From Papaver somniferum (taxonomy: Eukaryota > Streptophyta > Magnoliopsida > Ranunculales > Papaveraceae): 64,000 bases of DNA. The position numbers and the translations under genes were made by a program. This document shows, piece after piece, positions 11,487 through 25,400 of the stretch; the first letter of the stretch is position 1, and the number at the start of each line of letters is the position of its first letter. Location of the stretch: the NCBI RefSeq assembly GCF_003573695.1, contig NW_020650637.1, positions 501,944-565,943 on the forward strand, written 5' to 3'. Under the pieces are notes generated by a model, which made no database searches, was not told the DNA's origin, and saw nothing but the letters and a program-made list of their open reading frames with translations.

Positions 11487-14400
11487 CTCGAACGCTATAA
11501 TTTAGTTCAAGAGGTGTCTATTTTGATTGGAAACATGCTAATGATCAGGACATGTTGGTCTATAGACCCACATGATCTTGATATGTTAGCCAAGTTTTGA
11601 AGCCTAGGCCTCATAAACACGAATTTTCTACTTAGCGCAGTTTCGAGTGTACATTCGAATAATACACACTCGAAAAGACTCGAACTCTATAATTTAGCTC
11701 AAGAGGTTTCTATTTTGATTGAAAACATGCTAATTATCAGGACATGTTGGTCTATAGACCCACATAATCTTGATATTTTATCCAAGTTTTGAAGCCTAGG
11801 CCTCATAAACACAAATTTTCTACTTAGAGCAGTTTCGAGTGTACATTCGTAAAATACACACTCGGAAAGACTCGAACGCTATAATTTAGTTCAAGAGGTG
11901 TCTATTTTGATTGGAAACATGCTAATGATCAGGACATGTTGGTCTATAGACCCACATGATCTTGATATTTTAGCCAAATTTTGAAGTCTAGGACACATAA
12001 ACAAGATTTTTCTACTTAGAGAAATTTCGACTGTACATTCGAAAAATACACACTCGAAAAGACTCGAACGCTATAATTTAGCTCAAGAGGTGTCTATTTT
12101 GATTGAAAACATGCTAATTATCAGGACATGTTGGTCTATAGACCCACATGATCTTGATATTTTAGTCAAGTTTTGAAGCCTAGGCCTCATAAACAAGATT
12201 TGTCTACTTAGAGCAGTTTCGAGTGTACATTTTAAAAATACACACTTGAAAAGACTCGAACGCTATAATTTAGCTCAAGAGGTGTCTATTTTGATTGACA
12301 ACATGCTATTGATCAGGACATGTTGGTCTATAGACCCACATGATCTTGATATGTTAGCCAAGTTTTGAAGCCTAGGCCTCATAAACACGGATTTTCTACT
12401 TAGAGCAGTTTCGAGTGTACATTCGAATAATACACACTCGAAAAGACTCGAACGCTATAATTTAGCTCAACAGGTTTCTATTTTTATTGGAAACATGCTA
12501 ATTATCAGGACATGTTGGTCTATAGACCCACATGATCTTGATATTTTAGTTTAGTTTTGAAATCTATGCCTCATAAACAAGATTTGTCTACTTAGAGCAG
12601 TTTCGAGTGTACATTTTAAAAATACACACTTGAAAAGACTCGAACGCTATAATTTAGCTCAAGAGGTGTCTATTTTGATTTACAACATGCTATTGATCAG
12701 GACATGTTGGTCTATAGACCCACATGATCTTGATATGTTAGCCAAGTTTTGAAGCCTAGGCCTCATAAACACGAATTTTCTACTTAGAGCAGTTTCGAGT
12801 GTACATTCGAATAATACACACTCGAAAAGATTCGAACGCTATAATTTAGCTCAACAGGTTTCTATTTTTATTGGAAACATGCTAATTATCAGGACATGTT
12901 GGTCTATAGACCCACATGATCTTGATATTTTAGTTTAGTTTTGAAATCTATGCCTCATAAACAAGATTTGTCTACTTAGAGCAGTTTCGAGTGTACATTT
13001 TAAAAATACACACTTGAAAAGACTCGAACGCTATAATTTAGCTCAAGAGGTGTCTATTTTGATTTACAACATGCTATTGATCAGGACATGTTGGTCTATA
13101 GACCCACATGATCTTGATATGTTAGCCAAGTTTTGAAGCCTAGGCCTCATAAACACGAATTTTCTACTTAGAGCAGTTTCGAGTGTACATTCGAATAATA
13201 CACACTCGAAAAGACTCGAACTCTATAATTTAGCTCAAGAGGTTTCTATTTTTATTGGAAACATGCTAATGATCAGGACATGTTGGTCTATAGACCCAAA
13301 TGATCTTGATAATTTAGCAAAATTTTGAAATCTAAGCCTCATAAACAAGATTTGTCTACTTAGAGCAGTTTCCAATGTACATTCGAAAAATACACACTCG
13401 AAAAGACTCGAACGCTATAATTTAGCTCAAGAGGTGTCTATTTTGATTGGAAACATGCTAATGATTAGGATACGTTAGTCTATAGACCCACATGATCTTG
13501 ATATGTTAGCCAAGTTTTGAAGCCTAGGCCTCATAAACACGAATTTTCTACTTACAGCAGTTTCGAGTGTACATTCGAATAATACACACTCGAAAAGACT
13601 CGAACTCTATAATTTAGCTCAACAGGTTTCTATTTTGACTGAAAACATGCTAATTATCAGGACATGTTGGTCTATAGACCCACATCATCTTGATATTTTA
13701 TCCAAGTTTTGAATCCTAGGCCTCATAAACACGAATTTTCTACTTAGAGCAGTTTCGAGTGTACATTCGTAAAATACACACTCGGAAAGACTCGAACGCT
13801 ATAATTTAGTTCAAGAGGTGTCTATTTTGATTGGAAACATGCTAATGATCAGGACATGTTGGTCTATAGACCCACATGATCTTGATATTTTAGCCAAATT
13901 TTGAAGTCTAGGACACATAAACAAGATTTTTCTACTTAGAGCAATTTCGACTGTACATTCGAAAAATACACACTCGAAAAGACTCGAACGCTATAATTTA
14001 GCTCAAGAGGTGTCTATTTTGATTGAAAACATGCTAATTATCAGGACATGTTGGTCTATAGACCCACATGATCTTGATATTTTAGTCAAGTTTTGAAGCC
14101 TAGGCCTCATAAACAAGATTTGTCTACTTAGAGCAGTTTCGAGTGTACATTTTAAAAATACACACTTGAAAAGACTCGAACGCTATAATTTAGCTCAAGA
14201 GGTGTCTATTTTGATTGACAACATGCTATTGATCAGGACATGTTGGTCTATAGACCCACATGATCTTGATATGTTAGCCAAGTTTTGAAGCCTAGGCCTC
14301 ATAAACACGAATTTTCTACTTAGAGCAGTTTCGAGTGTACATTCGAATAATACACACTCGAAAAGACTCGAACGCTATAATTTAGCTCAACAGGTTTCTA

Positions 14401-17039
14401 TTTTTATTGGAAACATGCTAATTATCAGGACATGTTGGTCTATAGACCCACATGATCTTGATATTTTAGTTTAGTTTTGAAATCTATGCCTCATAAAAAA
14501 GATTTGTCTACTTAGAGCAGTTTCGAGTGTACATTTTAAAAATACACACTTGAAAAGACTCGAACGCTATAATTTAGCTCAAGAGGTGTCTATTTTGATT
14601 TACAACATGCTATTGATCAGGACATGTTGGTCTATAGACCCACATGATCTTGATATGTTAGCCAAGTTTTGAAGCCTAGGCCTCATAAACACGAATTTTG
14701 TACTTAGAGCAGTTTCGAGTGTACATTCGAAAAATACACACTCGAAAAGACTCGAACGTTATAATTTAGCTCAAGAGATGTCTATTTTAATTGAAAAAAT
14801 GCTAATTATCAGGACATGTTTGTCTATAAACCCACATGATCTTGATATTTTAGCCATGTTTCGAAGCCTAGGCCTCATAAACACGAATTTTCTACTTAGA
14901 GCAGTTTCGAGTGTACATTCGAAAAATACACACTCGAAAAGACTCGAACGCTATAATTTAGCTCAAGAGGTGTCTATTTTGATTGGAAACATGCTAATTA
15001 TCAGGACATGTTGGTCTATACACCCACATGATCTTGATATTTTATCCAAGTTTTGAAGCCTAGGCCTCATAAACACGAATTTTCTACTTAGAGCAGTTTC
15101 GAGTGTACATTCGAATAATACACACTCGAAAAGACTCGAACGCTATAATTTAGCTCAACAATTTTCTATTTTTATTGGAAACATGCTAATGATCAGGACA
15201 TGTTGGTATATAGACCCAGATGATCTTGATATTTTAACAAAATTTTGAAATCTAGGATTCATAAACAAGATTTGTCTACTTAGAGCAGTTTCGAGTGTAC
15301 ATTCGAAAAATACACACTCGAAAAGACTCGAACGCTATAATTTAGCTCAAGAGGTGTCTATTTTGATTGAAAAAAATGCTAATTATCAGGACATGTTGGT
15401 CTATAGACCCACATGATCTTGATATTTTAGCCAAGTTTTGAAGCCTAGGCCTCATAAACACAAATTTTCTACTTAGAGCATTTTCGAGTGTACATTCGAA
15501 TAATACACACTCGAAAAGACTCGAACGCTATAATTTAACTCAACAGGTTTCTATTTTTATTGGAAACATGCTAATGATCAGGACATGTTGGTCTATAGAC
15601 CCAGATGATCTTGACATTTTAGCAAAATTTTGAAATCTATGCCTCATAAACAAGATTTGTCTACTTGGAGCAGTTTCGAGTGTACATTTTAAAAATACAC
15701 ACTCGAAAAGACTCGAACGCTATAATTTAGCTCAAGAGGTTTCTATTTTTATTGGAAACATGCTAATGATCAGGACATGTTGGTCTACAGACCCAGATGA
15801 TCTTGATATTTTATTAAAATTTTGAAGTCTAGGACACATAAAAAAGATTTTTCTACTTAGAGCAGTTTCGAGTGTACATTCGAAAAATACACACTCGAAA
15901 AGACTCGAACGCTATAATTTAGCTCAAGAGGTGTCTATTTTGTTTGGAAACATGCTAATTATCAGGACATGTTGGTCTATAGACCCATATGATCTTGATA
16001 TTTTAGCCAACTTTTGAAGCCTAGGCCTCATAAACACGAATTTTCTACTTAGAGCAGTTTCGAATGTACATTCGAATAATACACACTCGAAAAGACTCGA
16101 ACGCTATAATTTAGCTCAACAGGTTTCTATTTTTATTGGAAACATGCTAATGATAAGGACATGTTGGTCTATAGACCCAGATGATCTTGATATTTTAGAA
16201 ATTTTTTGAAATCTAGGCCTCATAAACAAGATTTGTCTACTCAGAGCAGTTTTGAGTGTACATTCGAAAAATACACACTCGAAAAGACTCGAACTCTATA
16301 ATTTAGCTCAAGAGGTTTCTATTTTTATTGGAAACATGCTAATTATCAGGACATGTTGGTCTATAGACCCACATCATCTTGATATTTTATCCAAGTTTTG
16401 AAGCCTAGGCCTCATAAACACGAATTTTCTACTTAGAGCAGTTTCGAGTGTACATTCGTAAAATACACACTCGGAAAGACTCGAACGCTATAATTTAGTT
16501 CAAGAGGTGTCTATTTTGATTGGAAACATGCTAATGATCAGGACATGTTGGTCTATAGACCCACATGATCTTGATATTTTAGCCAAATTTTGAAGTCTAG
16601 GACACATAAAAAAGATTTTTCTACTTAGAGCAATTTCGACTGTACATTCGAAAAATACACACTCGAAAAGACTCGAACGCTATAATTTAGCTCAAGAGGT
16701 GTCTATTTTGATTGAAAACATGCTAATTATCAGGACATGTTGGTCTATAGACCCACATGATCTTGATATTTTAGTCAAGTTTTGAAGCCTAGGCCTCATA
16801 AACAAGATTTGTCTACTTAGAGCAGTTTCGAGTGTACATTTTAAAAATACACACTTGAAAAGACTCGAACGCTATAATTTAGCTCAAGAGGTGTCTATTT
16901 TGATTGACAACATGCTATTGATCAGGACATGTTGGTCTATAGACCCACATGATCTTGATATGTTAGCCAAGTTTTGAAGCCTAGGCCTCATAAACACGAA
17001 TTTTCTACTTAGAGCAGTTTCGAGTGTACATTCGAATAA
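11487..17039 (+). repeat. Mosaic block III
   Basis: About 29 monomers. Positions 11546-12166 match 1980-2600, and 12639-14203 match the first 1565 bases of the window. About 13660-14600 matches 16349-17289 at an offset of 2689 bases (14 monomers plus 1), including the rare cataaaaaagatttgtc form. Positions 14700-16340 contain mixed B, C and variant units, with the first attttagaaattttttgaaa monomer near 16198. No gene is seen. Confidence 0.82.
12639..14203 (+). repeat. Second copy of the window's first 1565 bases
   Basis: At an offset of exactly 12638 bases, rare variants align in order: gatttacaac, aactctataattt, gataatttagc, attaggatacgttag, cttacagcag, tattttgactg and cacatcatc. The first difference I found on the right is at 1566 versus 14204 (gtttct versus gtgtct). 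The left limit cannot be seen, because the first copy starts at the window edge. Confidence 0.9.
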
Positions 17040-18547
17040 TACACACTCGAAAAGACTCGAACGCTATAATTTAGCTCAACAGGTTTCTATTTTTATTGGA
17101 AACATGCTAATTATCAGGACATGTTGGTCTATAGACCCACATGATCTTGATATTTTAGTTTAGTTTTGAAATCTATGCCTCATAAAAAAGATTTGTCTAC
17201 TTAGAGCAGTTTCGAGTGTACATTTTAAAAATACACACTTGAAAAGACTCGAACGCTATAATTTAGCTCAAGAGGTGTCTATTTTGATTGAAAAGATGCT
17301 ATTGATAAGGACATGTTGGTCTATAGACCCACATGATCTTGATATGTTAGCCAAGTTTTGAAGGCTAGGCCTCATAAACACGAATTTTCTACTTAGAGCA
17401 GTTTTGAGTGTACATTCATATAATACACACTCGAAAAGACTCGAACGCTATAATTTAGCTCAACCGGTTTCTATTTTTATTGGAAACATGCTAATGATCA
17501 GGACATGTTGGTATATAGACCCATATGATCTTGATATTTTAGCTAAATTTTGAAACTAGGCCTAATAAACAAGATTTGTCTACTTAGAGCAGTTTCGAGT
17601 ATACATTTGAAAAATACACACTCGAAAAGACTCGAACGTTATAATTTAGCTCAAGAGATGTCTATTTTGATTGAAAACATGCTAATTATCAGGACATGTT
17701 GGTTTATAGACCCACATGATCTTGATATTTTATCCAAGTTTTGAATCCTAGGCCTCATAAACACGAATTTTCTACTTAGAGCAGTTTCGAGTGTACATTC
17801 GAATACTACACATTCGAAAAGAGTCGAACGCTATAATTTAGCTCAACAGGTTTCTATTTTTATTGGAAACATGCTAATGATCAGGACATGTTAGTCTATA
17901 GACCCAGATGATCTTGATATTTTGGCAAAATTTTGAAATCTAGGCCTCATAAACAAGATTTGTCTACTTAGAGCAGTTTCGAGAGTACTTTCGAAAAATA
18001 CACACTCGAAAAGACTCGAACGCTATAATTTAGCTCAAGAGGTGTCTATTTTGATTGAAAAGATGCTATTGATAAGGACATGTTGGTCTATAGACCCACA
18101 TGATCTTGATATGTTAGCCAAGTTTTGAAGGCTAGGCCTCATAAACACGAATTTTCTACTTAGAGCAGTTTCGAGTGTACATTCATATAATACACACTCG
18201 AAAAGACTCGAACGCTATAATTTAGCTCAACCGGTTTCTATTTTTATTGGAAACATGCTAATGATCAGGACATGTTGGTATATAGACCCATATGATCTTG
18301 ATATTTTAGCTAAATTTTGAAACTAGGCCTAATAAACAAGATTTGTCTACTTAGAGCAGTTTCGAGTATACATTTGAAAAATACACACTCGAAAAGACTC
18401 GAACGTTATAATTTAGCTCAAGAGATGTCTATTTTGATTGAAAACATGCTAATTATCAGGACATGTTGGTCTATATACCCACATGATCTTGATATTTTAT
18501 CCAAGTTTTGAATCCTAGGCCTCATAAACACGAATTTTCTACTTAGA
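17040..18547 (+). repeat. Tetramer HOR, 767-bp period
   Basis: A four-monomer block around 17270-17780 is repeated at 18037-18547 with a 767-base offset (4 x 192 minus 1). It carries the private marks gaaaagatgctattgataag, gaaggctagg, cattcatataatac, ctcaaccgg and gaaactaggcctaataaac. The stretch from about 17040 to 18050 reappears at about 23183-24193, where only one copy is present. Confidence 0.87.
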
Positions 18548-21500
18548 GGAGTTTCGAGTGTACATTCGAAAAATACACACTCGAAAAGACTCGAACGCTA
18601 TAATTTAGCTCAAGAGGTGTCTATTTTGATTGGAAACATGCTAATTATCAGGACATGTTGGTCTATAGACCCACATGATCTTGATATTTTAACCAAATTT
18701 TGAAGTATAGGCCACATAAACAAGATTTTTCTACTTAGAGCAGTTTCGAGTGTACATTTGAAAAATACACACTCGAAAAGACTAGAACGCTATAATTTAG
18801 CTCAAGAGGTGTCTATTTTGTTTGAAAACATGCTAATTATCAGGACATGTTGGTCTATAGACCCACATGATCTTGATATTTTAGTCAAATTTTGAAGTCT
18901 AGGCCACATAAACAAGATTTTTCTACTTAGAGCAGTTTCGAGTGTACATTCGAAAAATACACACTCGAAAAGACTCGAACGCTATAATTTAGCTCAAGAG
19001 GTGTCTATTTTGATTGGAAACATGCTAATTATCAGGACATGTAGGTCTATAGACCCACATGATCTTGATATTTTAGCCAAATTTTGAAGTCTAGGCCACA
19101 TAAACAAGATTTTTCTACTTAGAGCAGTTTCGAGTGTACATTCGAAAAATACACACTCGAAAAGACTAGAACGCTATAATTTAGCTCAAGAGGTGTCTAT
19201 TTTGATTGGAAACATGCTAATGATCAGGACATGTTGGTCTATAGACCCACATGATCTTGATATTTTAGCCAAATTTTGAAGTCTAGGCCACATAAACAAG
19301 ATTTTTCTACGTAGAGCAGTTTCAAGTGTACATTCAAAAAATACACACTCGAAAAGACTCGAACGCTATAATTTAGCTCAAGAGGTGTCTATTTTGATTG
19401 AAAACATGCTAATTATCAGGACATGTCGGTCTATAGACCCACATGATCTTGATATTTTAGCCAAATTTTGAAGTCTAGACCACATAAACAAGATTTTTCT
19501 ACTTAGAGCAGTTTCGAGTGTACATTCGAAAGATACACACTCGAAAAGACTCTAACGCTATAATTTAGCTCAAGAGATGTCTATTTTGATTGAAAACATG
19601 CTAATTATCAGGACATGTTGGTCTATATACCCACATGATCTTGATATTTTAGCCAAATTTTGAAGTCTAGGCCACATAAACAAGATTTTTCTACTTAGAG
19701 CAGTTTCGAGTGTACATTCGAAAAATACACACTCGAAAAGAATCGAACGCTATAATTTAGCTCGAGAGGTGTCTATTTTGATTGAAAACATGCTATTGAT
19801 CAGGACATGTTGGTCTATAGACCCACATGATCTTGATATTTTAGCCAAATTTTGAAGTCTAGGCCACATAAACAAGATTTTTCTACTTAGAGCAGTTTCG
19901 AGTGTACATTCGAAAAATACACACTCGAAAAGACTAGAACGCTATAATTTAGCTCAAGAGGTGTCTATTTTGATTGGAAACATGCTAATGATCAGGACAT
20001 GTTGGTCTATAGACCCACATGATCTTGATATTTTAGCCAAATTTTGAAGTCTAGGCCAGAAAAACAAGATTTTTCTACTTAGAGCAGTTTCGAGTGTACA
20101 TTCGAAAAATACACACTCGAAAAGACTCGAACGCTATAATTTAGCTCAAGAGGTGTCTATTTTGATTGAAAACATGCTATTGATCAGGACATGTTGGTCT
20201 ATAGACCCACATGATCTTGATATTTTAGCCAAATTTTGAAGTCTAGGCCACATAAACAAGATTTTTCTACTTTGAGCAGTTTCAAGTGTACATTCAAAAA
20301 ATACACACTCGAAAAGACTCGAACGCTATAATTTAGCTCCAGAGATGTCTATTTTGATTGAAAACATGCTAATTATCAGGACATGTTGGTCTATAGACCC
20401 ACATGATCTTGATATTTTAGCCAAGTTTTGAATCCTAGGCCTCATAAACACGTATATTCTACTTAGAGCAGTTTCGAGTGTACATTCGAAAAATACACAC
20501 TCGAAAAGACTAGAACGCTATAATTTAGCTCAAGAGGTGTCTATTTTGATTGGAAACATGCTAATGATCAGGACATGTTGGTCTATAGACCCACATGATC
20601 TTGATATTTTAGCCAAATTTTGAAGTCTAGGCCACATAAACAAGATTTTTCTACTTAGAGCAGTTTCGAGTGTACATTCGAAAAATACACGCTCGAAAAG
20701 ACTAGAACGCTATAATTTAGCTCAAGAGGTGTCTATTTTGATTGGAAACATGCTAATGATCAGGACATGTTGGTCTATAGACCCACATGATCTTGATATT
20801 TTAGCCAAATTTTGAAGTCTAGGCCACATAAACAAGATTTTTCTACTTAGATCAGTTTCGAGTGTACATTCGAAAAATACACACTCGAAAAGACTAGAAC
20901 GCTATAATTTAGCTCAAGAGGTGTCTATTTTGATTGGAAACATGCTAATGATCAGGACATGTTGGTCTATAGACCCACATGATCTTGATATTTTAGCCAA
21001 ATTTTGAAGTCTAGGCCACATAAACAAGATTTTTCTACTTAGAGCAGTTTCGAGTGTACATTCGAAAAATACACACTCGAAAAGACTCGAACGCTATAAT
21101 TTAGCTCAAGAGGTGTCTATTTTGATTGAAAACATGCTAATTATCAGGACATGTTGGTCTATAGACCCACATGATCTTGATATTTTAGCCAAGTTTTTAA
21201 TCCTAGGCCTCATAAACACAAATTTTCTACTTAGAGCAGTTTCGAGTGTACATTCGAAAAATACACACTCGAAAAGACTAGAACGCTATAATTTAGCTCA
21301 AGAGGTGTCTATTTTGATTGGAAACATGCTAATGATCAGGACATGTTGGTCTATAGACCCACATGATCTTGATATTTTAGCCAAATTTTGAAGTCTAGGC
21401 CACATAAACAAGGTTTTTCTACTTAGAGCAGTTTTAAGTGTACATTCAAAAAATACACACTCGAAAAGACTCGAACGCTATAATTCAACTCCAGAGATGT

Positions 21501-22400
21501 CTATTTTGATTGAAAACATGCTAATTATCAGGACATGTTGGTCTATAGACCCACATGATCTTGATATTTTTGCCAAGTTTTGAATCCTAGGCCTCATAAA
21601 CACAAATTTTCTACTTAGAGCAGTTTCGAGTGTACATTCGAAAAATACACACTCGAAAAGACTAGAACGCTATAATTTAGCTCAAGAGGTGTCTATTTTG
21701 ATTGGAAACATGCTAATGATCAGGACATGTTGGTCTATAGACCCACATGATCTTGATATATTAGCCAAATTTTGAAGTCTAGGCCACATAAACAAGATTT
21801 ATCTACTTAGAGCAGTTTCGAGTGTACATTCGAAAAATACACACTCGAAAAGACTCGAACGCTATAATTTAGCTCAAGAGGTGTCTATTTTGATTGAAAA
21901 CATGCTAATTATCAGGACATGTTGGTCTATAGACCCACATGATCTTGATATTTTAGCTAAGTTTTGAAGCCTAGGCCTCATAAACACGAATTTTCTACTT
22001 AGAGCAGTTTCAAGTGTACATTCGAATAACACACACTCGAAAAGAATCGAACGTTATAATTTATCTCAAGAGGTGTCTATTTTGATTGTAAACATGCTAA
22101 TGATCAAGACATGTTGGCCTATATACCCACATGATCTTGATATTTTAGCCAAATTTTGAAGTCTAGGCCTCATAAATAAGATTTGTCTACTTAGAGCAGT
22201 TTGGAGTGTATATTCGAAAAATACACACTCGAAAAGACTCGAACGCTATAATTTAGCTCAAGAGGTGTCTATTTTGATTGAAAACATGCTAATTATCAGG
22301 ACATGTTGGTCTATAGACCCACATGATCTTGATATTTTAGCCAAGTTTTGAAGCCTAGGCCTCATAAACACGAATTTTCTACTTAGAGCATTTTCGAGTG
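18548..22400 (+). repeat. Class A-rich block 2
   Basis: About 20 monomers mostly of class A (gactagaacgc, gccaaattttgaagtc, ggccacataaac), resembling the 6.5-10.5 kb block. Rare marks include cagaaaaacaag near 20058, ctactttgagcag near 20270, and aagtttttaatcc near 21192, which removes the usual TGA. Divergence rises after 22000 (cgttataatttatctc, gattgtaaac). No gene is seen. Confidence 0.82.
20894..21085 (+). repeat. Representative class A monomer
   Basis: This exact 192-bp unit shows the class A marks: gactagaacgc at the start, gattggaaacatgctaatga in the middle, cccacatgatc, then gccaaattttgaagtc, ggccacataaac and caagatttttc. Class A predominates in five blocks of the window. The class names are mine, for description only, and some copies mix marks from different classes. 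Confidence 0.9.
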
Positions 22401-25400
22401 TACATTCGAATAATACACACTCGAAAAGACTCGAACGCTATAATTTAGCTCAACAGGTTTCTATTTTGATCGAAAACATGCTAATTATCATGACATGTTG
22501 GTCTATATAACCACATGATCTTGATATTTTAGCCAAGTTTTGAATCCTAGGCCTCATAAACACGAATTTTCTACTTAGAGCAGTTTCGAGTGTACATTCG
22601 AAAAATACACACTCGAAAAGACTCGAACGCTATAATTTAGCTCAAGAGGTGTCTATTTTGATTGGAAACATGCTAATTATCAGGACATGTTGGTCTATAG
22701 ACCCACATGATCTTGATATTTTAGCCAAGTTTTGAAGCCTAGGCCTCATAAACACGAATTTTCTACTTAGAGCAGTTTCCAGTGTACATTCGAAAAATAC
22801 ACACTCGTAAAGACTCGAACGTTATAATTTAGCTCAAGAGATGTCTATTTTGATTGAAAACATGCTAATTATCAGGACATGTTGGTCTATAGACGCACAT
22901 GATCTTGATATTTTAGCCAAGTTTTGAAGCCTAGGCCTCATAAACCCGAATTTTCTACTTAGAGCAGTTTCGAGTGTACATTCGAAAAATACACACTCGA
23001 AAAGACTCGAACGCTATAATTTAGCTCAAGAGGTGTCTATTTTGATTGAAAAAAATGCTAATTATCAGGACATGTTGGTCTATATACCCACATGATCTTG
23101 ATATTTTAGCCAACTTTTGAAGCCTAGGCCTCATAAACACGAATTTTCTACTTAGAGCAGTTTCGAGTGTACATTCGAAAAATACACACTCGAAAAGACT
23201 CGAACGCTATAATTTAGCTCAACAGGTTTCTATTTTTATTGGAAACATGCTAATTATCAGGACATGGTGGTCTATAGACCCACATGATCTTGATATTTTA
23301 GTTTAGTTTTGAAATCTATGCCTCATAAAAAAGATTTGTCTACTTAGAGCAGTTTCGAGTGTACATTTTAAAAATACACACTTGAAAAGACTCGAACGCT
23401 ATAATTTAGCTCAAGAGGTGTCTATTTTGATTGAAAAGATGCTATTGATAAGGACATGTTGGTCTATAGACCCACATGATCTTGATATGTTAGCCAAGTT
23501 TTGAAGGCTAGGCCTCATAAACACGAATTTTCTACTTAGAGCAGTTTCGAGTGTACATTCATATAATACACACTCGAAAAGACTCGAACACTATAATTTA
23601 GCTCAACCGGTTTCTATTTTTATTGGAAACATGCTAATGATCAGGACATGTTGGTATATAGACCCATATGATCTTGATATTTTAGCTAAATTTTGAAACT
23701 AGGCCTAATAAACAAGATTTGTCTACTTAGAGCAGTTTCGAGTATACATTTGAAAAATACACACTCGAAAAGACTCGAACGTTATAATTTAGCTCAAGAG
23801 ATGTCTATTTTGATTGAAAACATGCTAATTATCAGGACATGTTGGTTTATAGACCCACATGATCTTGATATTTTATCCAAGTTTTGAATCCTAGGCCTCA
23901 TAAACACGAATTTTCTACTTAGAGCAGTTTCGAGTGTACATTCGAATACTACACATTCGAAAAGAGTCGAACGCTATAATTTAGCTCAACAGGTTTCTAT
24001 TTTTATTGGAAACATGCTAATGATCAGGACATGTTAGTCTATAGACCCAGATGATCTTGATATTTTGGCAAAATTTTGAAATCTAGGCCTCATAAACAAG
24101 ATTTGTCTACTTAGAGCAGTTTCGAGAGTACGTTCGAAAAATACACACTCGAAAAGACTCGAACGCTATAATTTAGCTCAAGAGGTGTCTATTTTGATTG
24201 GAAACATGCTAATTATCAGGACATGTTGGTCTATAGACCCACATGATCTTGATATTTTAGCCAAGTTTTGAAGCCTAGGCCTCATAAACACGAATTTTCT
24301 ACTTAGAGCAGTTTCCAGTGTACATTCGAAAAATACACACTCGTAAAGACTCGAACGTTATAATTTAGCTCAAGAGATGTCTATTTTGATTGAAAACATG
24401 CTAATTATCAGGACATGTTGGTCTATAGACGCACATGATCTTGATATTTTAGCCAAGTTTTGAAGCCTAGGCCTCATAAACCCGAATTTTCTACTTAGAG
24501 CAGTTTCGAGTGTACATTCGAAAAATACACACTCGAAAAGACTCGAACGCTATAATTTAGCTCAAGAGGTGTCTATTTTGATTGGAAACATGCTAATTAT
24601 CAGGACATGTTGGTCTATAGACCCACATGATCTTGATATTTTAGCCAAGTTTTGAAGCCTAGGCCTCATAAACACGAATTTTCTACTTAGAGCAGTTTCG
24701 AGTGTACATTTGAAAAATACACACTCGAAAAGACTCGAACGTTATAATTTAGCTCAAGAGATGTCTATTTTGATTGAAAACATGCTAATTATCAGGACAT
24801 GTTGGTCTATATACCCACATGATCTTGATATTTTATCCAAGTTTTGAATCCTAGGCCTCATAAACACGAATTTTCTACTTAGAGCAGTTTCGAGTGTACA
24901 TTCGAATAATACACACTCGAAAAGACTCGAACGTTATAATTTAGCTCAAGAGATGTCTATTTTGATTGAAAACATGCTAATTATCAGGACATGTTGGTCT
25001 ATAGACCCACATGATCTTGATATTTTAGCCAAGTTTTGAAGCCTAGGCCTCATAAACACGAATTTTTTACTTAGAGCAGTTTCAAGTGTACATTCGAAAA
25101 GACTCGTAAGCTATAATTTAGCTCAAGAGGTGTCTATTTTGATTGGAAACATGCTAATGATCAGGACATGTTGGTCTATAGGCCCACATGATCTTGATAT
25201 TTTAGCCAAATTTTGAAGTCTAGGCCACATAAACAAGATTTTTCTACTTAGAGCAGTTTCGAGTGTACATTCGAAAAATACACACTCGAAAAGACTCGAA
25301 CGCTATAATTAAGCTCAAGAGGTGACTATTTTGATTGAAAACATGCTAATTATCAGGACATGTTGGTCTATAAACCCACATGATCTTGATATTTTAGCCA

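Noticed and set aside
11465..11487. CENP-B box in the attcgtaaaatacacactcg variant
   Set aside because: The TTCG start is present, but the required downstream CGGG core and spacing of NTTCGNNNNANNCGGGN are missing here and in the other monomers I inspected.
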